From Clostridium scatologenes (GTDB lineage Bacteria > Bacillota > Clostridia > Clostridiales > Clostridiaceae), in the NCBI RefSeq assembly GCF_000968375.1, contig NZ_CP009933.1, forward strand, positions 2,790,001 to 2,854,000: a stretch of 64,000 nucleotides of DNA. Reading direction: 5' to 3'. Shown here piece after piece: positions 53,681-63,128 of the stretch (the first letter of the stretch is position 1; the number at the start of each line of letters is the position of its first letter). The notes under the pieces were generated by a model. It had not been told where the DNA came from. It did no database searches and saw nothing but the letters and a program-made list of their open reading frames with translations. The translations under genes were made by a program, and so were the position numbers.

Positions 53681-54958
53681 ATTTATGTGTATAAGAAAAA
53701 ATCTGATTTTAGCATCGCCCCAGCCTAAATCCCAAGGTACATGATATCTATCTGTAGTATGAGAATTTACTAATGGATAACCATGACTATCAAATCCTGT
53801 TATTATTGCAAAGTGGTCTATATTCCCTCTACCTTTTTCATAAGCAACCAAATCTCCAAGCTGCAGCTTTCCAACTGCACCATTAGGAAGTCTTTCTGAA
53901 GGTTTAGTTAAATCTTTAAATGTACCAACACTAATTACACTTCCTCTTCCACTACCTATCAAATAATTTTTTAAACCATCTGCATTAGACCAAGCTCTAC
54001 TTCCTGGAGTCCAAGAACCGCGAATAGGCATACCTCCACCTTCTTTATCTCCTAATACTTGTGATGCAAAATTACTACAATCTCCACCTATGCCATTGTA
54101 ATCACTATATTTTTTATTATATTTAAAATTATTACTACTTCCCCAAGCAGCACCACAATACTTATCAGCGTAGGCAACAGCCTTCTCTCTATCATAAAAT
54201 GGTCTGCTATAACTTAATGTTTCATAAGCATTATTAGGATTATGAATATTAGGGATCATTCTTAAAATGCTTTCAGCAACATTAGAATAACCACGTAGTG
54301 CATCTTCAAAACAATCAGTGTACCAATCATTATAAATAACCCATTTATCATTTTTCTTAATCAAACTTGTTGTATGTCTTATTCCAACTCCAAAAGAATT
54401 AATCGGAGAGTTATCATCATTGTTGTAAACATAATCAAACTTATATGATTCTTGTAAAGCCATTTTTATTATATTTCCACGAGGATATACCTTTTTTATT
54501 CTCACTGAAGATGCTATCTTACCAAATGTTATATTTCTTTCATTGGACCAGTCATTAAGATATTTAACACGTTTAATTTCATGCTCCAATGCCCATTTTC
54601 CATATCTTTGTGAAGTATCAAAAAGTGATTCTAAGGATGATACATCTCCAGATACAAAAGCTGCTGAACGTTGATTATATATTCTTTCAACTTCAGATTT
54701 TAATTGGTTCTCATCAATATTTTCAATTAAATTTTGTTTTTTTAAGTCTATCTTATTTTCTTTCTTGTCATCTGGTTCAATATTACTATACACAATTTTA
54801 TTTTTTTCCAAATTATTAACCTGTGTACTGCTTTTATTTAATCTACTTTCATTTGATTGTCCCACGTTGATATTCCTAATTTCACCCTTATAACCTAAAA
54901 TAAAACTAATAATTATAGCTAAAATGGAAAAAATTATATAATTAAGTTTTTTTATCAT
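53675..54958 (-). CDS. Secreted amidase-6 domain protein
   Basis: A 427-aa protein. An N-terminal TM helix or uncleaved signal (about 5-24, YIIFSILAIIISFILGY) is followed by a charged linker, a domain of about 130 residues (about 75-215) that resembles the usual NTF2-like neighbour of this family, and a C-terminal amidase-6 domain (about 250-425). The catalytic cysteine is in GGDCSNFASQVL and a histidine in IDHFAIITG, both like NlpC/P60-type folds. Probable function is cell-wall peptide cleavage outside the membrane. Such proteins are frequent in sporulating clostridia. Confidence 0.87.
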   Translation of the reverse strand: MIKKLNYIIFSILAIIISFILGYKGEIRNINVGQSNESRLNKSSTQVNNLEKNKIVYSNIEPDDKKENKIDLKKQNLIENIDENQLKSEVERIYNQRSAAFVSGDVSSLESLFDTSQRYGKWALEHEIKRVKYLNDWSNERNITFGKIASSVRIKKVYPRGNIIKMALQESYKFDYVYNNDDNSPINSFGVGIRHTTSLIKKNDKWVIYNDWYTDCFEDALRGYSNVAESILRMIPNIHNPNNAYETLSYSRPFYDREKAVAYADKYCGAAWGSSNNFKYNKKYSDYNGIGGDCSNFASQVLGDKEGGGMPIRGSWTPGSRAWSNADGLKNYLIGSGRGSVISVGTFKDLTKPSERLPNGAVGKLQLGDLVAYEKGRGNIDHFAIITGFDSHGYPLVNSHTTDRYHVPWDLGWGDAKIRFFLIHING

Positions 54959-55086
54959 TATTAACTAATCACACTCCTTTTTAACCTCTTGATATATAAT
55001 TTTCCCTCGCATGACTAAGAGTTATTCAATTTAACTTAAACTTTATATCTATTAAAATTTGGTAAATAAAGCATATGCAAATAAAA

Positions 55087-55112
55087 AAGCATTATCATAT
55101 TTGACAATGCTT
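55087..55112 (-). terminator. Terminator of the DMT transporter gene
   Basis: AAGCATTATCA (55087-55097) pairs with TGACAATGCTT (55102-55112) at ten of eleven positions; on the minus strand six T follow. The rest of 54959-55278 is AT-rich and empty. Confidence 0.82.
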
Positions 55113-55278
55113 CTTGTAGTGCCATTATTACTTTATATATTTGCAACTTTCAATACATAATAATTATTTTTTAATACATATGTTAATTTTGATAATATGA
55201 CAAACTTAACTTATGTTGAAAAATTTTGAAACTAAAATAAGATAAAGGTGTTGTTAGAGCTTCTTCCCATTATTTTAA

Positions 55279-56238
55279 CTATTGAAGCTTTACTACATTT
55301 TTACAAATACTGACTTTTTCCCTATTAACCATCCATATACCTAAACATACCAATATCAGTGCAACAATATTCTTAATTTCAAAAATCGTTTCTCCCAAAA
55401 AAATAGCTGAGAGCACTGCTCCAAATATTGGAGTTAAAAAATTAAACATAGATACTGGACCTACCTTGTTGTATTTTAAAAGTAAGTTCCACAATGAAAA
55501 TGCTGCAGAAGATAGTAGTGCCAAATAAACAAGCAATAAAGAAGACTCCACTGTAAAATTATAAACTCTTCCTTTAAACAAAATACCAATAAATATAAGC
55601 ATTAATCCTCCTATAAAAAGGCTGTACCCTGTTATTATAATTACATCCATACTTTTAGTAAGCTTTTTACCGTAAATAGCGGATGCAGAAAAAATAAATG
55701 CTGCTATTATAACAAATCCTTCTCCCTGAAAACTAAAAGAAAAATTTAATAAATCACTACTAAAATTTACTATCATAACCCCTATAAATCCTGCAGTACA
55801 TCCAATTATTTTTTGCACATTTAATTTATCATCTACATATATATAATGTGCTAAAATAACACTAAAAAACGTCACTGTAGAATTCATTATAGAGCTTTTA
55901 ACACCAGTAGTATTTGCAACTCCAATATAAAAAAATATATATTGTAATGTAGTTTGTGTAAACCCTAATAAAGATAACTCCAATACATTCTTCTTTGAAA
56001 TATTAAATACTTTTTTTCCATACTTTTGAGCAATAATAAGTAATACTATACCTGCCATAGTGAATCTATATCCTGCAAATACAAGTTCTGATGAAATATT
56101 GGATGAAGAAATATTAAACAGCTTATACCCTATTTTTATTGCAGGATAAGCACTTCCCCATAATAAACAACATATTGTTGCAATAATAGCAACAATTTTT
56201 GAGTCTGTAAAAATCTTTCTGTTCTTCAAAATTACCAA
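55279..56238 (-). CDS. EamA/DMT-family transporter
   Basis: A 319-aa membrane protein with ten helices in two EamA repeats (LLWGSAYPAIKIGY at the start of the first; ASAIYGKKLTKS opening the second). Family members export amino acids, metabolites or nucleotide sugars; the substrate is unknown. The frame begins with TTG at 56238, four bases after AAAGGAA; a second TTG nine bases further in is possible. It is transcribed alone. Confidence 0.88.
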   Translation of the reverse strand: MVILKNRKIFTDSKIVAIIATICCLLWGSAYPAIKIGYKLFNISSSNISSELVFAGYRFTMAGIVLLIIAQKYGKKVFNISKKNVLELSLLGFTQTTLQYIFFYIGVANTTGVKSSIMNSTVTFFSVILAHYIYVDDKLNVQKIIGCTAGFIGVMIVNFSSDLLNFSFSFQGEGFVIIAAFIFSASAIYGKKLTKSMDVIIITGYSLFIGGLMLIFIGILFKGRVYNFTVESSLLLVYLALLSSAAFSLWNLLLKYNKVGPVSMFNFLTPIFGAVLSAIFLGETIFEIKNIVALILVCLGIWMVNREKVSICKNVVKLQ

Positions 56239-56533
56239 ATTCCTTTCTTTATATAAGTCTTTTCAGTGAACATTATCTTTTCAATATCAAAAGTTCTAAT
56301 CACCTTAACTTTTTGAATTATATTACAATCTTAGCATTCAATATTATTCCTTGCAAATGAACGCAAACTGTATTATAAATTTTTATATGTTCTATTATAA
56401 ATTCTTATAGAGCAAAATCAAAGTAATAGCAATTTTTTATATTTTTTGAATTGTATATCATATACATGTATATTTAAAATAGATAAGTATATTTTTTCTT
56501 ATCTAAAAATATTAAGATGTGGGGTATTAAGGT

Positions 56534-58690
56534 ATGGAAAAAAAAGTTTTGACTGTATGTCCTTACTGTGGTGCAGGCTGTAATTTGTACTTAGTAGTTG
56601 AAGATGGGAAGCTTAAAAGAGCAGAACCTGCAAATGGCAGAACAAATGAAGGAGAATTATGTCTAAAAGGATACTATGGGTGGGATTTTCTAAACGATCC
56701 TCAGCTTTTAACTGCCCGTATAAAGAAACCAATGCTCAGAAAAAATGGGGAATTAGTAGAAGTTACCTGGGATGAAGCTATTAAATTTACATCAGAAAAG
56801 TTAACAGCAATAAAAAATAAGTATGGTTCAGACTCCATAATGGGTACAGGATGTTCTAGAGGCCCTGGAAATGAAACAAACTATGTAATGCAAAAATTTA
56901 TGCGTGCTGTAATAGGTACTAATAATGTAGACAACTGCGCTAGAGTTTGTCATGGTCCTTCTGTAGCAGGACTAGCTACAGTTCTTGGTAATGGTGCAAT
57001 GTCAAACACTATTCCTGAAATTGAAAATGCAGATTTACTACTTATTTTTGGATACAATCCTGCTGAATCTCATCCTATAGTTGCTAGAAGAGTTATAAAA
57101 GCAAAAGAAAAAGGTGCAAAAATTGTAGTTGTAGACCCTAGAATTACAGAAAGTGTAAGAATTTCAGATTTGTGGCTTCAATTAAAAGGTGGGACTAATA
57201 TGGCTCTTGTAAACGGTTTTGCTAACGTGCTTCTTAACGAAAACTTATATAATAAAAAATATGTTTCTAAATATACTGAAGGCTTTGATGAATATAAAAC
57301 TATTGTAAATAAATATACTCCTGAATATGTTGAAAATATAACCAAAGTTTCTTCTGAAAAAATTAAAGAAGCCATGAAAATGTATTCCAGTGCAAAGAAC
57401 CCAATGATTCTCTATGGTATGGGAGTTTGTCAATTTGGTCAAGCTGTAGATGTAGTTAAAGGTTTGGCTGGTTTAGCTTTAATGACAGGAAATTACGGAA
57501 GACCTAGTGTTGGTATAGGACCTGTAAGAGGTCAAAATAATGTACAAGGCTCTTGTGATATGGGAGCCATTCCTAACTGCTTCCCTGGATATCAAAAAGT
57601 TACCGATAAAGCTGCTCGTGAAAAATTTGAAAAAGCCTGGAATGTAAAACTTTCTGATAAAGTTGGATATCACTTAACTGAAGTTCCTAGGCTGGTTTTA
57701 AAGGAAAATAAACTAAAGGCCTATTATATAATGGGAGAAGATACTGTTCAAAGTGATCCAAATTCAAATGAGGTAAAAGAAGCTTTGGATAAATTAGAAC
57801 TTGTAATAGTTCAGGATATATTTATGAATAAAACAGCTCTCCATGCAGATGTAATACTTCCTGCAACTTCCTGGGGTGAGCATGAAGGTGTATACAGCGC
57901 TGCTGATAGGGGATTCCAAAGATTTCGTAAAGCTGTAGAACCAATTGGTGAAGCTAAACCTGATTGGCAAATAATTTCCGAATTATCTACTGCTATGGGA
58001 TATCCAATGCATTACAATAACACAAAGGAAATATGGGACGAAATGAGAAATCTTTCTCCAAAATTCACTGGTGCATCCTATGAAAGAATGGAAAAACTCG
58101 GAGGAATAGTGTGGCCTTGTCCTTCTGAAGATCATCCTGGAACTCCTGTACTTTATGAAAATAATATATTTAGCACGCCAAGTGGAAAAGGCACTTTATT
58201 TGCTGCTGAATGGAGACCTACCGAAGAATCTCCAGATAATGAATATCCATTAAGCTTATGTACAGTTAGAGAAATAGGACATTATTCTGTAAGGACAATG
58301 ACTGGAAACTGTCGTACTCTCAAAATGCTAGAAGATGAGCCTGGTAAAATTCAAATGAATCCTGAAGATGCTAAGAAACTCAAAATTAAAGATGGAAATT
58401 TAGTAAAGGTTACTTCAAGAAGAGGTTCTGTAATGTCTAGAGCATTAGTTACAGATAGAGTCAGAAGTGGTGATACTTATATGACTTATCAATGGTGGAT
58501 TGGAGCTTGCAACGAACTTACTTGTGACAATTTAGATCCTATATCAAAAACTCCAGAATATAAATATTGTGCTATTAAAGTAGAACCTTTCCCTAATCAA
58601 GCCTTAGCTGAAAAGGAACTAACACAAAAATATACTGAATTACGCAAAAAAATGGGAGTAACAAAAGATACTTGTGAAGTAAATGCTTAA
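56534..58690 (+). CDS. fdhF: Formate dehydrogenase catalytic subunit, cysteine type
   Basis: A 718-aa molybdenum- or tungsten-bis-MGD enzyme that interconverts formate and CO2. The [4Fe-4S] ligands are Cys9, Cys12, Cys16 and Cys43 (CPYCGAGC, LCLKG). The metal-ligand motif is NNVDNCARVCHGPSVAG: Cys139 replaces the selenocysteine of E. coli FdhF, next to His140. The usual C-terminal cofactor domain is complete. It stands alone, without FeS or hydrogenase subunit genes, so its electron partner is encoded elsewhere. It could make formate for the oxalate/formate exchange carrier in this window, which is inference. Confidence 0.93.
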   Translation: MEKKVLTVCPYCGAGCNLYLVVEDGKLKRAEPANGRTNEGELCLKGYYGWDFLNDPQLLTARIKKPMLRKNGELVEVTWDEAIKFTSEKLTAIKNKYGSDSIMGTGCSRGPGNETNYVMQKFMRAVIGTNNVDNCARVCHGPSVAGLATVLGNGAMSNTIPEIENADLLLIFGYNPAESHPIVARRVIKAKEKGAKIVVVDPRITESVRISDLWLQLKGGTNMALVNGFANVLLNENLYNKKYVSKYTEGFDEYKTIVNKYTPEYVENITKVSSEKIKEAMKMYSSAKNPMILYGMGVCQFGQAVDVVKGLAGLALMTGNYGRPSVGIGPVRGQNNVQGSCDMGAIPNCFPGYQKVTDKAAREKFEKAWNVKLSDKVGYHLTEVPRLVLKENKLKAYYIMGEDTVQSDPNSNEVKEALDKLELVIVQDIFMNKTALHADVILPATSWGEHEGVYSAADRGFQRFRKAVEPIGEAKPDWQIISELSTAMGYPMHYNNTKEIWDEMRNLSPKFTGASYERMEKLGGIVWPCPSEDHPGTPVLYENNIFSTPSGKGTLFAAEWRPTEESPDNEYPLSLCTVREIGHYSVRTMTGNCRTLKMLEDEPGKIQMNPEDAKKLKIKDGNLVKVTSRRGSVMSRALVTDRVRSGDTYMTYQWWIGACNELTCDNLDPISKTPEYKYCAIKVEPFPNQALAEKELTQKYTELRKKMGVTKDTCEVNA

Positions 58691-58798
58691 ATAATTTACG
58701 TTTTTTTATTTAATACTATACTCCCTAAAAAATTATTATAAATACTTTATTTTTTTAATCTAATTATATCATTGTAATAAATATATAAAACTTTTAAA

Positions 58799-58865
58799 GG
58801 ATAATATTTACTTTTCTTAACTTTTGTATTCATACAAAAATCACACTTGAAAAGTAGTATTATCC
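58799..58865. other. Long nested stem-loop, 67 bases
   Basis: Arms GGATAATATTTACTTTTC (58799-58816) and GAAAAGTAGTATTATCC (58849-58865) pair nearly fully, and the loop contains a perfect inner hairpin TTTTGTA/TACAAAA (58822-58839). There is no gene in 58691-59125 and no U-tract here. Possibilities are a small RNA, a miniature hairpin element or a structured 3' UTR of the formate dehydrogenase transcript. Confidence 0.55.
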
Positions 58866-58998
58866 TATATTTACTTTTTTCGCTATATAATATAAAATCG
58901 TTATCTTATTATTAGTATAACGCTTTTTCATATTATTGTAAACAGTTAAAATTAAAATTACTAAATCTTTTTAACTTCAACACAAATATATAAACATA

Positions 58999-59040
58999 AA
59001 AAGCTACAAAACATAGGATTAACCTAATTTTATAGCTTTT
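58999..59040. terminator. Terminator between fdhF and the glycosyltransferase gene
   Basis: AAAAGCTACAAAA (58999-59011) pairs with TTTTATAGCTTTT (59028-59040) at twelve of thirteen positions, with an inner TAGG/CCTA pairing. A- and T-rich ends make it usable in both directions. Confidence 0.75.
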
Positions 59041-59125
59041 CAAATTGAAAATGAAACTCACATTATATAAGGTTTTATACGTTGAATTTTATAAACAGAG
59101 CGTTGATATCGCTATTTATTTTTTC

Positions 59126-60376
59126 CTATCTAAATTTTTTTATTACAGTTAAATTTGAGAAAAAATAAATCATAATAAATATAACTGGAAATGCATAGCG
59201 CGGCTGTCCCTCAGTAATAAAATACATACAAGAAAACATATAAAAACAAATTAAATTGTAGACGCTATATGAATTAACTTTTTCTTTATTAAATATGCTG
59301 CAAATTATCTTTTTACTATATATAATCATTACTATAATTGATATTGCAGCTACTAATATTGATATGATACTAGAATAAGCAGTTAAAATATTTTCCATAA
59401 TTTTATTCATACTAACTCCATTAAAACTATAAGTTATAGAATATCCAATAAGATATGTTTTATATAATCTTTTAAATCCAAGTTCTACAAACTGTATTGG
59501 ATGTTCCTTTATCCATTTCTTAGCTGCATCACTTAACATCTTATTTCTTTGTGTCATATTAGCTTTTATATATTCTTTTTTATTTACAATTGAATCCTCA
59601 ACCTCACTTGCTGGCATCCATGAACCATAATGATTTTGAGAATTATTATTTATATATAGTACAATACCACTATTATTTGATACATATGTGAGCTGTCCTA
59701 TTAACTTTGTATTTCTATACATCCACGGAGATATAATTAAGATACTAGTAACTAAAATTATTAATGAGTGTTTTACTATCTTTATAAATTTAAATTTTAA
59801 AATTATCTCTATTACAAATACAGCAAAGAAAAATATCATAAAAAATGGCTTAATCATTGTATTTAGACCTGTTAAAGTTCCAATAATTATATATTTATGC
59901 TTAATATTTTTATGATATATTAAAGTTATTAGAAGCAATATAGTTGTAAACAATATTTCTGTTGCTAATATACTATTGTAAAAAATGTTATCAGGAAAAA
60001 AGACAAATAATGCATATACTAGTTTTCTTTTATTTTCCTTTAGCTCTACACTTTTCAAAATATTGTACATAAGTATATAATTAAAAAAAGTTAAAATTAA
60101 ATTAAATATCTTTGCAACTGCCAAACTGCTTCCAAATATTTTATATATGCCCCCTAAAACAATGGAATATCCAACGGAAGTATATGTATCTCCCCAGGCA
60201 CCTCCTGCAGCAATCTGCCTTGCAACTTCATCATAATATGCAAAATCTGAAAATGGCTTTGTATTTACTACAGCAACCCATATAATACAGATTAGAATAC
60301 CTACCATCGTTATTAACTTATAATAACTTTTTTCCAAATATAATTTGTTTTTAGTGATTTTATATATACTTTTCAT
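59126..60376 (-). CDS. GT-C fold membrane glycosyltransferase (PMT/ArnT-like)
   Basis: A 416-aa polytopic protein with about ten or more helices. After TM1 the first outer loop has FSDFAYYDEVARQIAAGGAW, with the acidic residues typical of GT-C catalytic loops, followed by TYTSVGYSIVLGGIYKIFG. A lumenal-type segment (about 235-300) is soluble. Such enzymes move sugars from polyprenyl-phosphate carriers to lipids, glycans or proteins outside the membrane; donor and acceptor are unknown. It is monocistronic. Confidence 0.82.
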   Translation of the reverse strand: MKSIYKITKNKLYLEKSYYKLITMVGILICIIWVAVVNTKPFSDFAYYDEVARQIAAGGAWGDTYTSVGYSIVLGGIYKIFGSSLAVAKIFNLILTFFNYILMYNILKSVELKENKRKLVYALFVFFPDNIFYNSILATEILFTTILLLITLIYHKNIKHKYIIIGTLTGLNTMIKPFFMIFFFAVFVIEIILKFKFIKIVKHSLIILVTSILIISPWMYRNTKLIGQLTYVSNNSGIVLYINNNSQNHYGSWMPASEVEDSIVNKKEYIKANMTQRNKMLSDAAKKWIKEHPIQFVELGFKRLYKTYLIGYSITYSFNGVSMNKIMENILTAYSSIISILVAAISIIVMIIYSKKIICSIFNKEKVNSYSVYNLICFYMFSCMYFITEGQPRYAFPVIFIMIYFFSNLTVIKKFR

Positions 60377-60544
60377 TGCAATGTCTCCTTCATTTTAATT
60401 TTTAAGGTAATTTCACATTAATCTTAACTTTATATGTTAAATTATGTAAATGCATTGTTGACATCATTGCTATACGTTATATAATTAAATTATATCAACT
60501 TATTAACAAAAGAGTAAAAATTATATATGATAGGGGGTTAAATT

Positions 60545-61000
60545 ATGCAAGCTCATGAAATAATGATTAATCAAGTGTACACAGCCAATGAAAATGACTT
60601 AGTAAGGTCTGTTATAAAAAAATTCATTAAATATCGCATAAGCGGTGTTCCTATAATAAATGACAAAAATCAAATTGTAGCCTATGTAAGCGATGGCGAT
60701 ATTATGAGATACATAGGAAAGCATGAAAACTTAGTTGTGGATTTTCTATATTATGTTTCTGCTGCAAAAGGTGATGATGATGAATTTGAAGACAGACTTC
60801 AAAAAATACTTAACTTAAACATTATGGATATAGCTCAACGAAAGGTTATTAAAGTAAATATAAATGAAGATATCGAAAACGTTGCCTCTATATTAGCTAA
60901 AAAGAGTATAAAAAAATTACCAGTAGAACATAATGGAATATTAGTTGGTATCATTAGTCGTGGAGATGTCATAAGGAGTTGCTTTAAATCTATACTTTAA
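60545..61000 (+). CDS. CBS-domain pair protein
   Basis: A 151-aa protein consisting of two CBS motifs: residues 1-60 (AHEIMINQVYTANENDLVRS, ISGVPIINDKNQIVAYVSDGD) and 90-150 (NIMDIAQRKVIKVNINEDIE, KKLPVEHNGILVGIISRGD). The pair forms a Bateman module that binds adenosine nucleotides. The 30-residue linker contains an acidic KGDDDEFEDR. It has no effector domain, so it acts as a stand-alone sensor or partner. A GGGGG ribosome site precedes the ATG. Confidence 0.92.
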   Translation: MQAHEIMINQVYTANENDLVRSVIKKFIKYRISGVPIINDKNQIVAYVSDGDIMRYIGKHENLVVDFLYYVSAAKGDDDEFEDRLQKILNLNIMDIAQRKVIKVNINEDIENVASILAKKSIKKLPVEHNGILVGIISRGDVIRSCFKSIL

Positions 61001-61020
61001 CATTTATTCAAAAGCTAAAT

Positions 61021-61053
61021 AACCGCACACTATACAAATTTAAGTGTGCGGTT
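61021..61053. terminator. Hairpin between the convergent CBS and HAD genes
   Basis: Perfect 11-base arms AACCGCACACT (61021-61031) and AGTGTGCGGTT (61043-61053), GC-rich for this DNA, lie 20 bases after the CBS stop. U-tracts are weak on both sides. Confidence 0.7.
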
Positions 61054-61081
61054 GACAAATAAATCCTTTCAATTATATTAG

Positions 61082-61876
61082 TTAAATGGAGGCAGCATAC
61101 TTATTAATTACATTATATACTCCATTATTATTATTATTTTCTGCAATGAAATTAGCATGTTCTTTAACGTCCTCTGGAGCATTTTCCATAGCATAACTAT
61201 AATATGCGGCTTTAAACATACTTAAATCATTATAATAATCTCCAAAAACCATTGTATTATTTTCATCTATACCAAACTTTTCTTGAAGTATTTTTATAGC
61301 CTTCCCTTTGCTAGTACCTTTATTTATTATATCTATCCATTTATCACCTGATACTACAAACTCAAGACTTTCATTTAAATTGTTTTTTAAATATTCAACA
61401 GTTTCTTGTTTTACACCATTTTTTATATAATAAGTCATTCTGTAGATTGGGCATTTTACTTCTTTAAAAGCTTTTACTATTACCCAAGGTACTTCAACAA
61501 ATTTAAACTCCTCCAATATAATCTCTGATGGGTCTACTATATATGCATCCTCTGCAGCTCCTAAAAATAACTCTTCTCCAAAATCTCTTTTTAAAGTTGC
61601 TACATGCTCTATATCTTCTGGTGAAATACAGCTAGAATAGAGAGTTTCTCCTTTATTATTGTATTTTACTAGTGCACCATTATGTGATATAAATATCATG
61701 CTTGTCTTTATTCTTTTAAAGTTTCTACTAAGCTGTGAATAAAATCTGCCGCTAGCTGCTGCAAACCTTATGTTTTTTTCCTGAAGATGATTTATTAATC
61801 CAAACACTTTCTCATTTATCTTTCCTTCGTCATTTACCAAAGTACCATCCATATCACTTGCTATAAGTTTTATCAT
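61082..61876 (-). CDS. HAD-IIB (Cof-type) phosphatase
   Basis: A 264-aa haloacid-dehalogenase-type hydrolase. Motif I is IASDMDGTL (catalytic Asp8 and Asp10), motif II ISHNG, motif III lysine in KGKAIKIL and motif IV FGDYYNDLSMF. The C2B cap lies between II and III. Cof-like enzymes hydrolyse sugar phosphates, FMN or PLP; the substrate here is unknown. The gene is convergent with the CBS gene. Confidence 0.93.
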   Translation of the reverse strand: MIKLIASDMDGTLVNDEGKINEKVFGLINHLQEKNIRFAAASGRFYSQLSRNFKRIKTSMIFISHNGALVKYNNKGETLYSSCISPEDIEHVATLKRDFGEELFLGAAEDAYIVDPSEIILEEFKFVEVPWVIVKAFKEVKCPIYRMTYYIKNGVKQETVEYLKNNLNESLEFVVSGDKWIDIINKGTSKGKAIKILQEKFGIDENNTMVFGDYYNDLSMFKAAYYSYAMENAPEDVKEHANFIAENNNNNGVYNVINKYAASI

Positions 61877-62011
61877 TCAATTTCCTCCCAGATATAACAC
61901 TATAATTATTTCACTATATTATAATTAATCTTCAATCAATTTATATCTAATTTTCATACATCCAACTATTTATATTATATATATTATGTATAAAAACTCA
62001 ACTCTTTTTAT

Positions 62012-62112
62012 TCGAAGAAGAGGTAATAATCCTTTCTTCGATTTTAATTTTTTCATACTAGATAATATTTTATATATTGTTTTAACTAGCTTGTTCTCCT
62101 ATTACCTCTTCT
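62012..62112 (-). other. Two mutually exclusive hairpins downstream of the Spo0E-like gene
   Basis: AGAAGAGGTAATA (62016-62028) pairs perfectly with TATTACCTCTTCT (62100-62112). The same left segment can instead form TCGAAGAA/TTCTTCGA (62012-62019 with 62034-62041), and the two cannot coexist. It lies right after the spo0E-like stop on the minus strand. It could be a structured 3' UTR or terminator with a switch. Confidence 0.5.
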
Positions 62113-62121
62113 GTTTTTTAG

Positions 62122-62298
62122 CTACTTACTAATGTTTTCTTGCTGGAGAATTTTATAATATTCATCCAAAATTGAATCTAACATTTGGCTTGCAATTATT
62201 ACTTCTGAATCCAGCAAATCTGATCTTTCTCTTATCAAGTCATTCATATAACTCCTAGTTTCTTCAATTTTCTTCAATAATTGTTCTACTCTATCCAT
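62122..62298 (-). CDS. Spo0E-family aspartyl-phosphate phosphatase
   Basis: A 58-aa two-helix protein. The Spo0E signature is SQMLDSILDEYY (SQxLD followed by YY), after helix VEQLLKKIEETRSYMNDLI. Family members dephosphorylate Spo0A-P and so delay sporulation. AAGGAGG lies eight bases before the ATG; the frame is open 33 codons further upstream, but without a site. Its presence supports a spore-forming host. Confidence 0.88.
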   Translation of the reverse strand: MDRVEQLLKKIEETRSYMNDLIRERSDLLDSEVIIASQMLDSILDEYYKILQQENISK

Positions 62299-62458
62299 AA
62301 TATCGCCTCCTTTCATGACCAATATTATCATTTTTAGTAATATTATGGATAGAAGTCTATAATGTTTTATATTTAAAAATACTACATAATTAGTCATTAT
62401 ATTATATAAAAATAAATACTTATAATAAAATTTTTATTTTATACAAATTTATAACAAA

Positions 62459-62482
62459 AAGCTGTGGTTGTTTCCACAGCTT
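62459..62482 (-). terminator. Terminator of the NADAR operon
   Basis: Perfect arms AAGCTGTGG (62459-62467) and CCACAGCTT (62474-62482); on the minus strand five T follow. It closes the NrtR-like/DUF4291/NADAR transcript. Confidence 0.85.
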
Positions 62483-62536
62483 AAAAATACATCTTTGTTT
62501 TCATTACATGCATGTATATTATCAACTATTGCTTAA

Positions 62537-63085
62537 CTATAAAAGAATTTTATCCCTAACTTCCATTAAAGCAAATCCTAAAAGATTTAATCCTTTCCAA
62601 TATAAAGGATTTTCTATATTATAATCATCCTTAGACATGCCTATCCCCCAAATTCTATCATATGGACTTGCTTCTACCAAAACTCTATCTTTTGTTTGAA
62701 TTAAAAATTCTTTAAGATTTTCATTTTGAGTAAACTTTGCATCATTGCCTTTAACTATGATAGAATATCGTGATTTTATCCACAATTCTTCATCAAAGTT
62801 TTTCACCTTTCTACCTAAGGTCTTCATCTGTTTAGGATGACTACTTTTCATTATTTCATCCAAAGTTTCATTATCTTTAAAAAGTCTAGCCTTTTCTGCC
62901 ATCATATACTGCTCCATGCAACAATAAGTATATCCATCAATAACAAAATTTGCTTTCCACCACTGGCTTAAACAAGTTTTTGTAATACTTCCATCTGTAG
63001 AAGGCTGATGTCCCCAAAAAAATAAATATTTAATTCTTTTCCCTTTTTGAAAATCCTGTTTTAAACTATCAATTGTATATTTCAT
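62537..63085 (-). CDS. NADAR-family protein
   Basis: A 182-aa member of the NADAR (formerly DUF1768/YbiA-like) family. Conserved parts are YLFFWGHQ, CLSQWWKANFVIDGYTYCCMEQYMMAEKA, MKSSHPKQMKTLGRKVKNF, and IWGIGMSKDD then PLYWKGLNLLGFALMEVR. NADAR enzymes act on ADP-ribose-linked compounds, including N-glycosidic cleavage of riboflavin intermediates and removal of ADP-ribose from guanine in DNA by some members. It is the last gene of the cluster, 43 bases after DUF4291. The exact substrate is open; its neighbours suggest NAD or ADP-ribose metabolism. Confidence 0.9.
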   Translation of the reverse strand: MKYTIDSLKQDFQKGKRIKYLFFWGHQPSTDGSITKTCLSQWWKANFVIDGYTYCCMEQYMMAEKARLFKDNETLDEIMKSSHPKQMKTLGRKVKNFDEELWIKSRYSIIVKGNDAKFTQNENLKEFLIQTKDRVLVEASPYDRIWGIGMSKDDYNIENPLYWKGLNLLGFALMEVRDKILL

Positions 63086-63128
63086 TTTTATAATTTTCTC
63101 TCCTCACCATAAAGCTCATTGTATAATT

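Noticed and set aside
56948..56953. Selenocysteine formate dehydrogenase
   Set aside because: The codon at the Sec position is TGT (Cys), with no TGA and no SECIS-like need.
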